This document shows, piece after piece, positions 45,019-56,526 of a DNA stretch of 64,000 bases. The stretch covers positions 24,330,001 through 24,394,000 of the forward strand of contig NC_134540.1 in NCBI RefSeq assembly GCF_050624435.1, written 5' to 3'. A program made the position numbers and the translations under genes. The notes under the pieces are model-generated. The model was not told the origin of the DNA, ran no database searches, and saw only the letters and a list, made by a program, of their open reading frames with translations. Every line of letters starts with the position of its first letter. The first letter of the stretch is position 1. Source of the DNA: Tenrec ecaudatus (Eukaryota; Chordata; Mammalia; Afrosoricida; Tenrecidae).

Positions 45019-45632
45019 ATACCTGGTATGTGTGTGTACAACTAGTAATCACATGCCCTCAAAATAGCTCTGCTCTGGTCCTCCCATGGAGGAGTGAGAC
45101 AACAACAGAAACCCCGCTTTTTACATGCAAAACAACATATGTAGCTGTAACATTCACATCTGTAATTCATCTTGGTAATGAAAATCAATTAATTTTTATC
45201 TTTCAGGTATTGATTTTTAAACCACACATGCTTGTTTTGCACCACACGTTTCCCTTTATTTTGGCTCAGTTGAATTATTTCCGTCACCAGGTTGCTAGCT
45301 GTAAGACTGGTTTGGAAATCACTACTGTAGTTAGAGCAATGACCTCAATCATCAGAGTATGTCTCTTGTGGATTTTTCTAAAAATGCTGATGCAATTTTC
45401 CAATCTAGTTTATATAAAAGGAACTGATCTAGGCCAAATAAGATTCTTCCGTGTTTATAGTGGGGGGAATATGGAAAGCTTCTAACATCAAGAACAGTTC
45501 TCATTGTAAAGTGTATGAAATGCCATTTCAATAGTGTACTACAATTTTATAGCAGTTTCTATAGTTACTGGGTTTCAAAATTAAGTCATAGAATGAAAAA
45601 ATGGATTTTCCTTTTTGCATAATCATATAGGT
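45019..45632. other. No gene recognised; holds a 151-codon open frame
   Basis: The frame at 45030-45485 (+) is the longest one in the window outside a repeat. It starts inside SINE-flanking sequence and has no signal peptide or domain I recognise. There is no codon or splice evidence for it, so I treat it as chance. Confidence 0.4.
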
Positions 45633-45860
45633 CATTGGTTCTCAACCTGTGGGTAGCCACCCTTTTGGGGGGGGGGGGTCGAAGGACCCTTTCACAGGGG
45701 TTGCCTAAGAGCATGGGAGAACATATATTTCCCATGGTTTTAGGAACTGAGACACCGCTCCTCTATCCATCTCTAGGGGGATCCATCTACATGCAGATAC
45801 GCCCACAACTTGAGGAACTCTATTGAAGGTTCCCGGCATGAGGAAGGCTGAGAACCACAG
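45633..45860 (+). mobile_element. SPIN-type non-autonomous hAT transposon, 228 bp
   Basis: Ends CATTGGTTCTCAACCTGTGG and GGCTGAGAACCACAG. The 8-bp duplications ATATAGGT (45625-45632) and ATGTAGGT (45861-45868) match 7 of 8. The interior AGACACCGCTCCTCTATCC and ATGCAGATACGCCCAC fits the non-autonomous SPIN form, which differs inside from the other three hAT copies here. SPIN transposons are known to have invaded several tetrapods, tenrecs included, by horizontal transfer. Confidence 0.9.
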
Positions 45861-45884
45861 ATGTAGGTGAATGCCTGCTATTAT

Positions 45885-46165
45885 TGCTGTTTGTTGTTAG
45901 ATTCTGACTCTTAGTGATCCTTTAAACAACAGAACCCAACACTGCCAGGTCCTCAGCCATCCAACAATCACTGCCCTATTGGAGCTCATCCTTGACGTCA
46001 GTGTGTCAATCAGCTCATTGAGAATTTTCCTCTTTTTTCTCTGACGCTCCACTTTACTAATGGTAATGTCCTTCTCTATAGGACCAGTCCAACCTGATAG
46101 CGTGCCTAAAGTACATGATACGAATCTCACTATCCTCACTTCTAAGGCGTATTCTGGCTGCTTCA
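45885..46165 (-). repeat. RTE LINE 3' end, antisense
   Basis: GTTTGTTGTTAGATTCTGAC is the antisense tail. CAATCAGCTCATTGAGAATT, GCTCCACTTTACTAATGG and CCTCACTTCTAAGGCGTATT follow in RTE antisense order. It begins soon after the SPIN element. Confidence 0.85.
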
Positions 46166-46812
46166 TATACATATATTCATTTATATTAATTACATTTGAA
46201 ATATTGCTTGGCACATATCTAAGATTTTATAGCACTGTGAAATAATTATTGTTTTGTAGATGTCTAGAAGGTAAATTGTATAACTCATTCCACAGCATAT
46301 GTGATTGTGTCATTGACTATTAACTCAGGCTACCCCAACCAGTTCTAATGGAAATGTGAGACTCGATTCATTAAGAGCATTGGAATTAATCCATCATTTA
46401 CATTACAGTTACAAGCTTCAGTGACCTATGCTAGTTGGTAGTGACTGCTGCTGTTGGTAAATACCTAAAAATAAAAATGAAAGGCACCTAGGGCGCTATA
46501 CTAATGACAAGCAAGGAAAGAAAATTCTAGCTTTAAATACATAGAATGCAACTCAACTGGTTCTTCTTAAAAATTAAGCAATGTAGGTCAAATATATTGC
46601 ATCTTTTTTAGGTGTAAACTTTAGTGTCCATACAAATTTGGAAATAGAATATTAAAGCTTTCCAAAATTTGAAATCATAAAATATAAACATTAAGCTTGC
46701 TTAGGTTGTTAGCTTACTATTCATTTAATAACTATAAACTATTGCTAAAAATTATATTTTTATGCTCTTACTTTTTCAGTAAAACCCTGTATGGATTTGG
46801 GATATGGATATG
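46166..46812. other. No gene recognised
   Basis: AT-rich unique DNA. A weak AfroSINE-like CACCTAGGGCGCTATACT lies near 46486-46503. Confidence 0.45.
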
Positions 46813-47434
46813 TTTGTCAGACAGGGTTCTCTAGAGAGACAAAACCAGATTGCTAATAATTTTTTATATATTTATAAAATTATTAGATATATAACACAAG
46901 AAATAAGCAGTTAAATTATATACAGATAAATAGATTATATAATACAAGAAATGAACAATTAAATTATAAAGCAGTACAAATGGCTCAGTGCAACTCACTC
47001 CCATGAGAGAGTTGTGAGACAGTGGCAGTCCTTTAAGTCTTGAGGGCCGCCAGGTAGTCTTCTGTAGAGAGATTCAGGCTCTCCGGGCACAGGCAGCAAA
47101 CAACAAGGCAAGTCAACAACAGTCAGCCAGGTCACCAACAGTCAGGTGACCAAATCAGTCTCCAGCTCAAGAGATGTAAATTCCAATTGTGTCATGAAGC
47201 AGGTCTTGAAGAAACTTCAAATCACAGTGACACAGTCCACACGTTAGGTGTCCTACTGGTAGTGTAGCTTGAAAATTGAGGCACAGAACAAGCAAGGAAG
47301 CCACACACTGGTCCGATGATCAAAGAGCGAGAGACAAGAAAGGCTAGGCTCGCCGAGCCATTTAACCTCTCCGCCCTTCAATTAATCCCACATATGTTTA
47401 TCGACCAGGCTAGCACAATAAACTAACTACCTCA
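46813..47434 (-). mobile_element. ERVL-type solo LTR, antisense, with target duplication
   Basis: The left end reads TTTGTCAGACAGGGTTCTCT, and the right end CACAATAAACTAACTACCTC plus A. GATATG flanks both sides (46807-46812 and 47435-47440). ERVL insertions usually duplicate 5 bp, so the sixth match may be chance. It matches 51331-51907 over nearly the whole length. A TA-rich stretch (46856-46945) is longer here. No internal viral genes remain. Confidence 0.82.
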
Positions 47435-47489
47435 GATATGTATAGTGATATGGATGCACAAGCATATGGATATCCTTAGGTTTCAACAC

Positions 47490-47770
47490 TCTAATAGGCA
47501 GTAGAAAATAGTGGTTAAAAGCAACATAATACGGTCAGTATGAGTTAGAATCAACCTGAAGGCAATGGATTTTGTATTTGAGTTCTCATTCTTTTATCTG
47601 TACTAATTAGATAGGTGACTTCAGGTCTATTTCTTAGTTTCCTTTTGCACCTGTTTGTCATCTACGAAATGGAGATCATAGTAATGTTTACCCTGAAGTG
47701 CTATTGTAAGGTTTACATGAATCAATACTTAGTAATATCTTAGTAATTGTTGTATAAATTCTAATAAGAT
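47490..47770 (-). repeat. MIR SINE, antisense, with an AfroSINE tail fragment inside
   Basis: AGTGGTTAAAAGCAACATAA, GTGACTTCAGGTCTATTTC, GAAATGGAGATCATAGTAAT and TTGTATAAATTC follow the MIR antisense order. At 47531-47575 a foreign block GAGTTAGAATCAACCTGAAG, an AfroSINE tail, interrupts it. Confidence 0.65.
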
Positions 47771-49107
47771 TTATGGCCTAATAAGTGCATAACATTCTTG
47801 TTCAAAAATAAAATTAAATGATCCAAGTTAGCAATTATTGGTTTTATTTTTTCAAGAAATTTTGAGGTGATGAAAAAGATGCAGAAAAGAAAGAAAGGGG
47901 TCCATACTAAAATACCTTTATATCAAGAGTCAGATAAAATAGGCAATACTGGTTTTCTGTGTTCTGATGAAAACCACAATTTGATTTGAAGTGTAACTGA
48001 AATATTTTTTTCTATTAGATTAAGGTAACACTTATAACCATGAAAGAATTGAATAGACCCTTTAATAATTAGTTTTCTATCAATTAGGAATAAACCCTTT
48101 TCCATGAATGACTGTCTCTGAACAGCAGGTTTACTCCTGATAATTGTGGACCTGCAAATGAGAACCATGGTTAAAGGTTGAAGCAAGTCAGCAAATAGTT
48201 AAGGAACATATATCTCTTATTTTGAGAAATACACAGTAATCATATTCTGAATTGCCAGATATGAACGTAAGAGAATTTTGAGACCCTTTGGACTCACTAT
48301 TGACCCTTCATTTCCTCCCTCTCCAGCTGGGTATTGGCTTCTTGTGAATCTGGACGCCCCATACTCAGTCCCCACCTTCCTCAAATTTTGGCCTCCTGGT
48401 AACCTCTGATTTGAAGGTGTTTGCACTAGTGGTCAAGTAAGTCTTCAAGAAGTAGAATCCAGGATTAGGTCCTTGTGAACTACAGGTAAGAAAACATCGT
48501 TCGCTGTACAGAGATTTATACGGTCTTATCCTGGCACGGTTCTCCGAGTCTCATGAATTTTGTGTATAGAGAGGAGTAGACCAGGGCAATGGTTATTTCC
48601 TGCCTTGGTGTCCTGATGAACAGAACTAAAAATTAAAGCAGATTCCTTTCATAAACTGCACATGAAATGGGTATCAGTACTTTAGAGTCCCAGGGGTCTG
48701 ACCTTCCATGTAGGCGATCCTGTTCAGTTTTCAGTTAGTAATTCACCTCTCCCACAGCCCCGCTTCTCTATCAATGGAGGACTGGCATTTCTGGTGTAGC
48801 GTCGATTTGACTGCCCTGGGAGTTTCAGGGAGGTGGCAGTTATGAGTGGTCAGCTCCCACAATGAGCTGTTTTCGTTGTGGTCATGGCCATGATTAAATT
48901 TAGAATGAAGAGCCAATTCACTGAAAGAGCATTTCCCTGGGGGAAACCGACTTCTAATATATATGAGCAGCAATAGAAAGCTCTTTTTCTTTTTGCTTGA
49001 TCTGGATCCTGAATCTACCTTATCATTTTCTGACTTCCAGTTCATCAGTCCAGAGTCAGTGGTCTGCCTTGCTGCCTGCGGATCTTGGGATTTGTTAGCC
49101 TCTTTAG
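47771..49107. other. No gene recognised
   Basis: Unique sequence. A 135-codon minus-strand frame (48743-49150) runs into a hAT element and shows no known domain. Confidence 0.45.
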
Positions 49108-49285
49108 CAGCGGTTCTCAACCTGTGGGTCGCGAGTCCATTGAGGATCAAATAATCCTTTCACAGGGTTCTCCCGGTTCATAACAGTAGCAAAATTACAG
49201 TTATGAAGTAGCAACAAAAATAATTTTATGGTGGTTGCCACAACATGAGGAAGGGTCTCAGCATTAGGAAGGTTGAGAACCACCG
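49108..49285 (+). mobile_element. Non-autonomous hAT (SPIN-like/URR1-like) element, 178 bp
   Basis: Ends CAGCGGTTCTCAACCTGTGG and AGGTTGAGAACCACCG. The flanks CTCTTTAG and CTCTGTGG match 6 of 8. The interior GCAAAATTACAGTTATGAAG equals that of 13771-13963. Confidence 0.85.
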
Positions 49286-50449
49286 CTCTGTGGCCTGTGA
49301 TTCAACAACTTACAACCTTATCTGTGAGTCTTGAAATCATCAGCCTTTCCAGCCTATAAACCAGCAGTTTGCTATCTGACCCGACAATCTTGGGGTTGTC
49401 AGCCTCTGTGATTACATGAATTGGGAAACCCTTCACCACTACCTGTGCCCCAAGGAGTTGGAACTTGTCAGCTTGTACAACCACATGTGGCATGAGTGAC
49501 TTCCTTTTCATCAATCAATCCCTCTCTCACCCTTCCTCTATCACTATCTCTCTCTCTCTTTCCATATGTGTGTGTGTTTCCCACTGATTGTGTTTCTCCA
49601 GCAAATTCAGCCTAAGATATGAAGTTTGTGTATGGCCACCATGCTGAGCAATTTTGGCAGAGCTTCTGGACCAAGACAGACTAGAAAAAAATGTATGTTG
49701 ATTTACTTCCAAACAGCAGCCCAGATAGATTGCGACAGTTCGATATGCAAACAATCAAGGGTACGGTACAGTACTGGGCTGCACTTTGCTCCATTGTGCA
49801 TGAGGTAGTCATGTGTTGAATGCCAATTAAATGACAGTTAACAACAACTTTATGTCACACCTGGTATGTAATAGGTGATCTAAGGACATAAATATTTTTC
49901 TGCTACAAAACACTGTTAAGAATGAGTTCCCAGATTACTTAGACTGATATGGTCATTTAAAACAAATAGGTCTATCTCATATCTCATTTTCCTTAGATCG
50001 TACTTATTCCCACAAAGTTTACTTAAAACAACACCTTCACTGCTTCACTTATTCCTGCTAAGTGTAGTCACTCGCTCAGATCATCAATCATTCAATAAAC
50101 AACTATGAAGCATTTATAAAGTGACTAGCACTGTGCCAGACAAACAGACATAATTTCTGTCTTCACCAAACTTAAGATCTACAAGAAGCAAAAAGCACAG
50201 CAAGCAAGCAAGGCAATGATGATGCCATTGTATAAGTCAGACATGGCGAGATCTCCCGGTACATAAGCTGAGAGACATGCAAGGCTTCCTTGGAGGGTGT
50301 GATTTTGTTGAGCCATGCTCTATGCAAGAAGTAATCATGTGTAAAGCACAGAATTAGAGCAGTATATACCTAGCAGAGAAGACAGTTTATGGAAGAACCA
50401 GACTAAGAGAAATGATGCACATCAAGTAATGAATTAAAATGTCTGCTTT
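49286..50449. other. No gene recognised; CT-rich run near 49536-49562
   Basis: Mostly unique sequence. A possible ancient L2/MIR block lies near 50090-50180 (CACTGTGCCAGACAAACAGA). Confidence 0.45.
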
Positions 50450-50695
50450 TGGGGCAGGGAATGTATGGATGTGCTTTATACAATTGATGTATGTATATGT
50501 ATGGATTGTGGTAAGAGTTGTATGAGTCCCTAATAAAATGTAAAAGAAGAAAAGAGAAAAAAAAATGATTAGGGCAAAGACTATACAGATGTGCTTTATA
50601 CAATTGATGTATGTATATGTATGAACTGTGAAAAGAATTGTATCAGCCCCAATAAATTGTTAAAATAAATAAATAAATAAATAAATTAATTTAAA
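50450..50695 (+). mobile_element. Dimeric family T-derived short retroposon (copy 2) with 14-bp target duplication
   Basis: Monomer 1 begins GGGGCAGGGAATGTATGG and ends CCTAATAAAATG plus an A/G-rich linker. Monomer 2 starts ATGATTAGGGCAAAGAC at 50565 and ends CCAATAAATTG with an (AAAT)n tail. AAAATGTCTGCTTT flanks the dimer at 50436-50449 and 50696-50709 with no mismatch. The duplication lies outside both monomers, so the dimer inserted as a unit. Confidence 0.9.
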
Positions 50696-50743
50696 AAAAT
50701 GTCTGCTTTGCTGAAGCAAAAGAGTGGTGAGGGAGAGAGAGTG

Positions 50744-52984
50744 GAGCATATCTTTTGTTGCTTTGTTTTGCTATGCCTTGTTTTTGGTGCATATTATTAT
50801 CTCTGCAGATCTATCTAGATAAGATAGGCTGGATGAGTAGTCTGGAGGAGATAACAACAGGACCAATGGTTCCAGGGAGACATGGAAGAGGGGGACGCAG
50901 AGGAAAGGAGGTGGTGTTGATCAAGGGACAGGGGAGCAACAAGTGATTCCAAAATTAGTGGCAAGGAGGATATGAGAGGCCTGGTAGGAACTCAGTAAGG
51001 GCAATAACTGAGAGAAATTACTGAAACCCAGATGAAGGCTGAGCAGGATAGTGGGACAAGAGGAAAGTAAAAGGAAATAAAGTAAAACACTAGGAGGCAA
51101 AGGGCATTTATAGAGTTCTAAATATAGCCATGAACATATGTAAATATATTTATATAGGATGGTGGGGAAATAGGTCTACATGAATATATTTATAGGCTTA
51201 GTATTAAGGAAGCAGATGGACATTGGACCTCCACTCAATACTTACTCAATGCAAGAACATTTTGTTCTATTAAATTGGCATTCCATGATGTATACCTTCC
51301 TGACACGATTTCTGAACACAAATGTGTGCCTGTGTTAGACAGGGTTCTCTAGAGAGACAAAACCATATTGCTAATAATTATATATATATAACATGAGAAA
51401 TGAACAGTTAAATTATATACAGATAGATATATAATACAAGACATCAACAGTTAAATTATAAAGCAGTACAAATGGCTCAGTGAAATTCACTCCCGTGAGA
51501 GAGTTGTGAGACACTGGCAGTCCTTCAAGTCTTGAGGGTCACCAGGTAGTCCTCTGTAGAGAGCTTCAGGCTATCGCGGCACAGGCAGCAAACAGCAAGG
51601 CAGGTCACCAACAGTCAGGCAGGTGACCAACAGTCAGTCCCCAGCTCAAGAGATGTAAATTCCAGTTGTGTGGCAAGGTAGGTCTTAAAGGAACCTCAAA
51701 TTACAGTGACACAGTTCACAGGTTAGATGTCCCACAGGGAGTGTAGCTTGCAAAATTGAGGCACAGAAAAAGCAAGGAAGCCGCACATTGGTCCGATGAC
51801 CAAAGAGCAAGAGACAAGAAAGGCAAGACTCATGGAGCCATTTATCTCTCCGCCCATCAATTAATCCTACGTGTTTATCGGCCAGGCTGACACAATAAAC
51901 CATCTCAGTGCATAAGCAAATCTGGTGAAGAAAGCTGATGGTGCTCAGCTATCAAAAGATATAGCATCTGGTGTCTTAAAGGCTTGCAGGTAAACAAGCA
52001 GCCATCTAGCTCAGAAGCAACAAAGTCCACATGGAAGAAGCACACCAGCCTGTGTGACCACAAGGTGTAGAAGGGACCAGGTATCAGACATCAAGGAACA
52101 AAAAATCATATCAGTGGATGCCCACCTTCCTGATATGATCACTGAAGACAAATGTGTGCATAAGCAAGTGTGGGGAAGAAAGCTGATGGTGCCCAGCTAT
52201 CAAAAGATATAGCATCTGGATTCTTGAAGACTTGAAGATAAACAAGCTGCCATCTAGCTCAGAAGCAACAAAGCCCACATGGAAGAAGCACACCAACTTG
52301 TGTGACCATGAGGTGTCGAAGGGATCATGTATCAGGCATCAAAGAACAAAAAGTCATATCATTGTAAATGAGGGTGAATTCAGAGTGGAGACCCAAAGCC
52401 CATCTGTAGGCGACTGGACACTGCCTTACAGAAGGGTCGTGGGGAGGAGATGAGCCAGTCAGGGTGCAGGGTATCAACAATGAAACATATTACTTTCCTC
52501 TATTTATTAAATGTATCTTACCCCACTATTAGGATCCCAATTCTACCTTACAAATTTGGCTAAACCAGAGGTTATATGTTGGTACAGATAGGAATAAGAA
52601 ACACAGGGAATCCAGGACATATGATCCCTTTAGGACCAGTGGTGAGAATGGTGATACCGGGAGGGTGATGAGAAGTGGGGAACCAGTTACAAGGATGTAC
52701 ATGTAACCTCCTCCATGGGGGATGGACAACAGAAAAGTGGGTGAAGGAAAACATTGAACAGTAAGATATGACAAAACAATAATAATTTATAAATGATCAA
52801 GAGTTCATGATGGAGGGGGGAGCGGGTAGGGAGGGGGGAAATGAGGAGCTGATATTGAGGGCTCAAGTAGAAAGCAAATGTTTTGAAAATGATGATGGCA
52901 ACGCATGTACAAATGTGCTTGACACAGTGGATGTGTGTATGGATTGTGATAAGAGTCGTATGAGCCCCAATAAAATGATTTAAT
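50744..52984 (+). repeat. Family T retroposon, long sense copy, split by an ERVL-type LTR
   Basis: It runs from GCATATCTTTTGTTGCTTTG through TAAGATAGGCTGGATGAGTA. The purine-rich body and two internal modules with a 248-bp period follow (GAAGAAAGC at 51927 and 52175). The copy ends CCCCAATAAAATGATTTAAT. An LTR splits it at 51331-51907 within the first module. It has no coding domain. Its order of blocks matches 27839-30042 in reverse. Confidence 0.88.
51331..51907 (-). mobile_element. ERVL-type solo LTR, antisense, inserted in family T
   Basis: Ends TGTGTTAGACAGGGTTCTCT and CACAATAAACCATCTCA, with TG...CA termini. The flanks GTGCC (51326-51330) and GTGCA (51908-51912) share 4 of 5 bases and come from the family T sequence, which reads GTGCATAAGC uninterrupted in other copies. 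It is 577 bp and closely related to 46813-47434. Confidence 0.86.
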
Positions 52985-53619
52985 TAAGAAAATAAATAAT
53001 AAGTAAAACGTGTGCTTTGTAATTATTGCTGCTAGAACTTGAAAAGGAGTTAATAAGTGCTGATCACGATGTCATTCGTTAGCACCAGATCATGTAGGCC
53101 TCTGAATACAATGTCGAGGATTGAACTTCTAATAAGAATCGGGGCCATCGGTGGGTTTTATGCAGGAAAGCCACCTCTTCTCTGTCAGTTTGTCATGCTG
53201 TGATTGCTCTCATGTCCCTATGATGCTATCTACCACTTTTGTCATTGGTATTCATTTATTTATTTTAAGTAAATCACTTTTTATTATAACGTGTCCTGAA
53301 TCTGTATCAACTTAAGTCTAGATATAGATATACAATTAAAAATCAAATGGCATTGAAAAATGAAATGTAAACTAAAATTAACCAGTAAAATTCTAATTTA
53401 TGACATGTGTTGCAAGAGCAGACATTTGGTTGAACATGAATTGCCAGCACTGAATGTCTTAATCGAAAATGTGTTGGCATAATTATGTTTTACTCGTGTC
53501 TCTTTATTTTATTTTAATTTTGGTCATTGGTATTTTAAATACAAACAAGGTCAGTTATGTTTCAGTGGAGCATGTTTTCATAGACAGGCTTCAGTGGCCC
53601 ATACAAACTAAGACATGGT
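52985..53619. other. No gene recognised
   Basis: AT-rich sequence with no recognisable element. Confidence 0.5.
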
Positions 53620-53865
53620 AGGATGAAATGCCTGACAACTTACTTCTGAAAATCAGCCAAGGAAAAACCACAGAATCTGTCTCTCATTACAGTGTGAAGT
53701 ACAAACAGCCTCAGTTAGAAGACATTTCTCATACACAGGAGCCACAAGAATGGGCTCAGGCATTAAAGACAGCCATGAGGAAAGCACGGGACTGGGAACA
53801 TCTCGTTCGATTGTACATGAATTTGGCGTGAGGTGAAGGCCACTCAGCGGCAACTAACAAAAAGA
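53620..53865 (+). repeat. Internally deleted RTE LINE: 5' end joined to 3' end
   Basis: The left part (GCCTGACAACTTACTTCTGA, AAAATCAGCCAAGG) matches RTE-type 5' sequence. The right part (CAAGAATGGGCTCAGGCATT, CACTCAGCGGCAACTAAC) is the RTE 3' tail. The whole endonuclease and reverse transcriptase region is missing. It may be a SINE-like derivative or a simple deletion. Confidence 0.6.
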
Positions 53866-53977
53866 ATATGGAGAAACATGACCAGGTTTTATGAAATCAC
53901 TCTGACATTAGAAGGTGGTCTTCATCAGAAGAGTTTTGTATTCATGTAGGCAACAAACGATGGTGACATATTCAAAA

Positions 53978-54172
53978 GATGGAATTCCTGGATGGTGTAA
54001 ACTATGAAGTACTCAGGCTAACCAGAAGTTTAAGTTCATCCAGAAGTGCATTGGAACAAAGGCCTTGCAATCCACTTCTGAAAATTAAGCCATTAACTAG
54101 GCTGTGAAACACTTTTCAACTCTGACACACATGAAATGACTATGAGCCAAGTCAAATCATCGGCAACTGGGT
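53978..54172 (+). repeat. AfroSINE long variant, sense
   Basis: GAACAAAGGCCTTGCAATCC, ACTTCTGAAAATTAAGCC, AACTCTGACACACATG and CATCGGCAACTGGG follow the same order as 38437-38665. Confidence 0.8.
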
Positions 54173-54389
54173 TAAGAGGAAACATGATATTTAAGAAACT
54201 ACAAAGGACACTTGCATAGCAAGTAGTATTGCGATTCGTATCGTTGAAGAATTGAAGTTGAAGAAAAGGAAGAACTGGAGGAGTCCTTGGTTGGCATTGG
54301 GTTGCTGGGTAGGTAGTAATCTCTATTAAGCAGAGTAAAACACTAAACATCTTGAGTTGCAAGGTTGACAGAAGTTGATTGTGAAGTTT
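54173..54389. other. No gene recognised
   Basis: Short unassigned stretch between an AfroSINE and an RTE 3' end. Confidence 0.5.
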
Positions 54390-54915
54390 GCATACGAGAA
54401 TGGCCTTGAGAAAGTTCATTGACAGTGTTCATTATCTTATGAATCAATTGTTCCAGAAACTTCCTCAGCTTCTTTCATATTATGAGTTTTCTATTCCTTC
54501 ATATATGTCACAAAGCTGGACCGTGAATTTAAAAGGCTGGAGAAGAATTGATGCACTTGAATTGTGGTGTGGGCAAAGAACATTTAAAGTACCATGGGCT
54601 GCCCGAAGAACAAGCAGATCTGTTTTAGAGGAAGCACAACCACAATAGTCCTTAGAAGTCAGGATGGCAGGACTTTGTCTCATGAACTTGGGACAACTAT
54701 TCAGGAGTGCCCAGTCCCTGTGGAATATATCATGCTTGCTTGTGCATAGAGTCAGTGAGGAAGAGGCAGACCTTCAATGAAATGGATTGACGCGGTAGCT
54801 ACAACGTTGCCTTCAATGAACTATTGAGAAGATGGTGCAGAGTTGGCAATGTTTCATTCTGCTTCACATTGTTGTAAGTTGGAACCAACTCAAAATCACC
54901 GAACGACAACAATAT
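54390..54915 (+). repeat. RTE LINE 3' end, sense, 5'-truncated
   Basis: Clear from about 54510: ACTTGAATTGTGGTGTGGGC, CCATGGGCTGCCCGAAGAAC, GCCCAGTCCCTGTGGAATAT and TTCATTCTGCTTCACATTG lead to the GAACGACAACAAT tail. The encoded stretch is the C-terminal part of the RTE reverse transcriptase, with frame breaks. Confidence 0.88.
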
Positions 54916-56526
54916 ATATTACATGTAAGCTTTTGGTGGGTTATCTCCATAGAGATATATATGCATCAGTGAAAGCACTTGGGTGAAGAAGTAAAGTTGT
55001 AGGAACAGGTTTAGGGAACAACATCTTACAAAGCATCAGTGAAACCATGGGAAGAAGCAACAGAACACCAGGCTGGATCTGTGGCCTGAACATCACAATG
55101 CAGAGATGACATTGTGTGGGAAAATTGGAGAGAAACTAGAAGAGAAACCAGAGAGTGGTGAAGGGACTGCAAGAATTATTAGAGTATTTTGAATTCATTT
55201 CAAAAGTAAACTGGAGTATATACAGAGCAGACACACACTACTTTTCCCAGACCACATACACTTATAATCATACGCACCCACGCTCCATTTACCTGCCCAC
55301 ACACATTCACAGACACCACATGCAGCTCCATAAACCCATAGTCAATGGCAATACCTCACATGAACATTCTCACTCATTTAGTTCAGTCCCAGGTATCAGT
55401 CAGCCTATTAACTACTCATTGAAGAGTGTCTACACATTTCAAATAAGAATGTTTTAGTGTTTACCCTGAAAACCAAATATTCTCTCAATTTTCTATCTGT
55501 TGAATGAGTTCAGTAATACCAACATGTCGACGTTAGGAAATTTAATTGATGTTTACAAAGTGATTTGGAAGTCCAAGATGAAAGGTATTATGTAATGCTA
55601 TTCCTGTTGCTGCTGACCTACCTATGCATTTGAATACTACACTGCTTTCAATCACAGTGTAATCCAGGTTGATCAAATCCAAGACGTTCACTGGTGAATT
55701 GGAAGTGATAGGGCTATCACCAACATTTCCTGCTGGATAGTTTCCACGATCATTTTCTTGTCGGCTGATGTTTGTGTTTATTTAATCTTTTAACATCATA
55801 GAAAGGTATGTTTGGAAGATAGTTGAGGGACTCTTCAATTCACACTTTCACTTGACAAATAAACAGAGTGCCAAGGCCAAAATATTTATCCAAAAATTAG
55901 GGAGGAAGAATTTAAAACCCAGCATCCTACTTCTGTGTTTTCCACTAGGGAATATTTTGCAAGTAAGAAAACAATTCTACAGTTAGGATACAATCTCACA
56001 TAAGGAATATAAGGAAATTTTATTACTAGTAACAAGATAAATGATTAACAATATCCATGAGAATGTTGAAGTAGAACTTTAAAAAAAGTATTAGAAGAGA
56101 TACTTTAAATTTAATATTGTAAATAGAATACTCATTACTAAAGAAAACCAATATACAATGGAGACACAAGAGAAAGATGAAAATAATTAAATGTTCAGGA
56201 ATGCAATTTATTCCAGTTCATCTATTGTTACTCTTGTTGAAAGATATAATGTATTTTATTATTCTGGGTTTCAGAAGATATGATGTAGCTTTATACTATT
56301 TTGTTTTAACACCATCGCACCAGATATTCTGCTAGGTTTTGAATTTCAAGGTGAGAAGAAGACTAAAAATCATGGTTTTCATTTAGTGTGTGGAAAGACA
56401 CAATCAACAAATTAAAAATAATAAAGAATAAATTCAGGTTTTAATCGATGCTTTCAGATTGTTATCAATGCTATATAAGAAACAAGCAAGGAAAGTTATC
56501 TGATCATCTAGTTTAGATGTGGTTGT
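54916..56526. other. No gene recognised; unique AT-rich DNA
   Basis: A 100-codon frame (55155-55457, +), His/Thr/Tyr-rich, arises from a CA-rich tract. No exon or RNA gene is recognisable. Confidence 0.45.

Noticed and set aside
45030..45485. 151-codon open frame outside a recognised repeat
   Set aside because: No recognisable domain, signal sequence or splice context. The start lies beside an AfroSINE tail. Frames of this length occur by chance in 64 kb.
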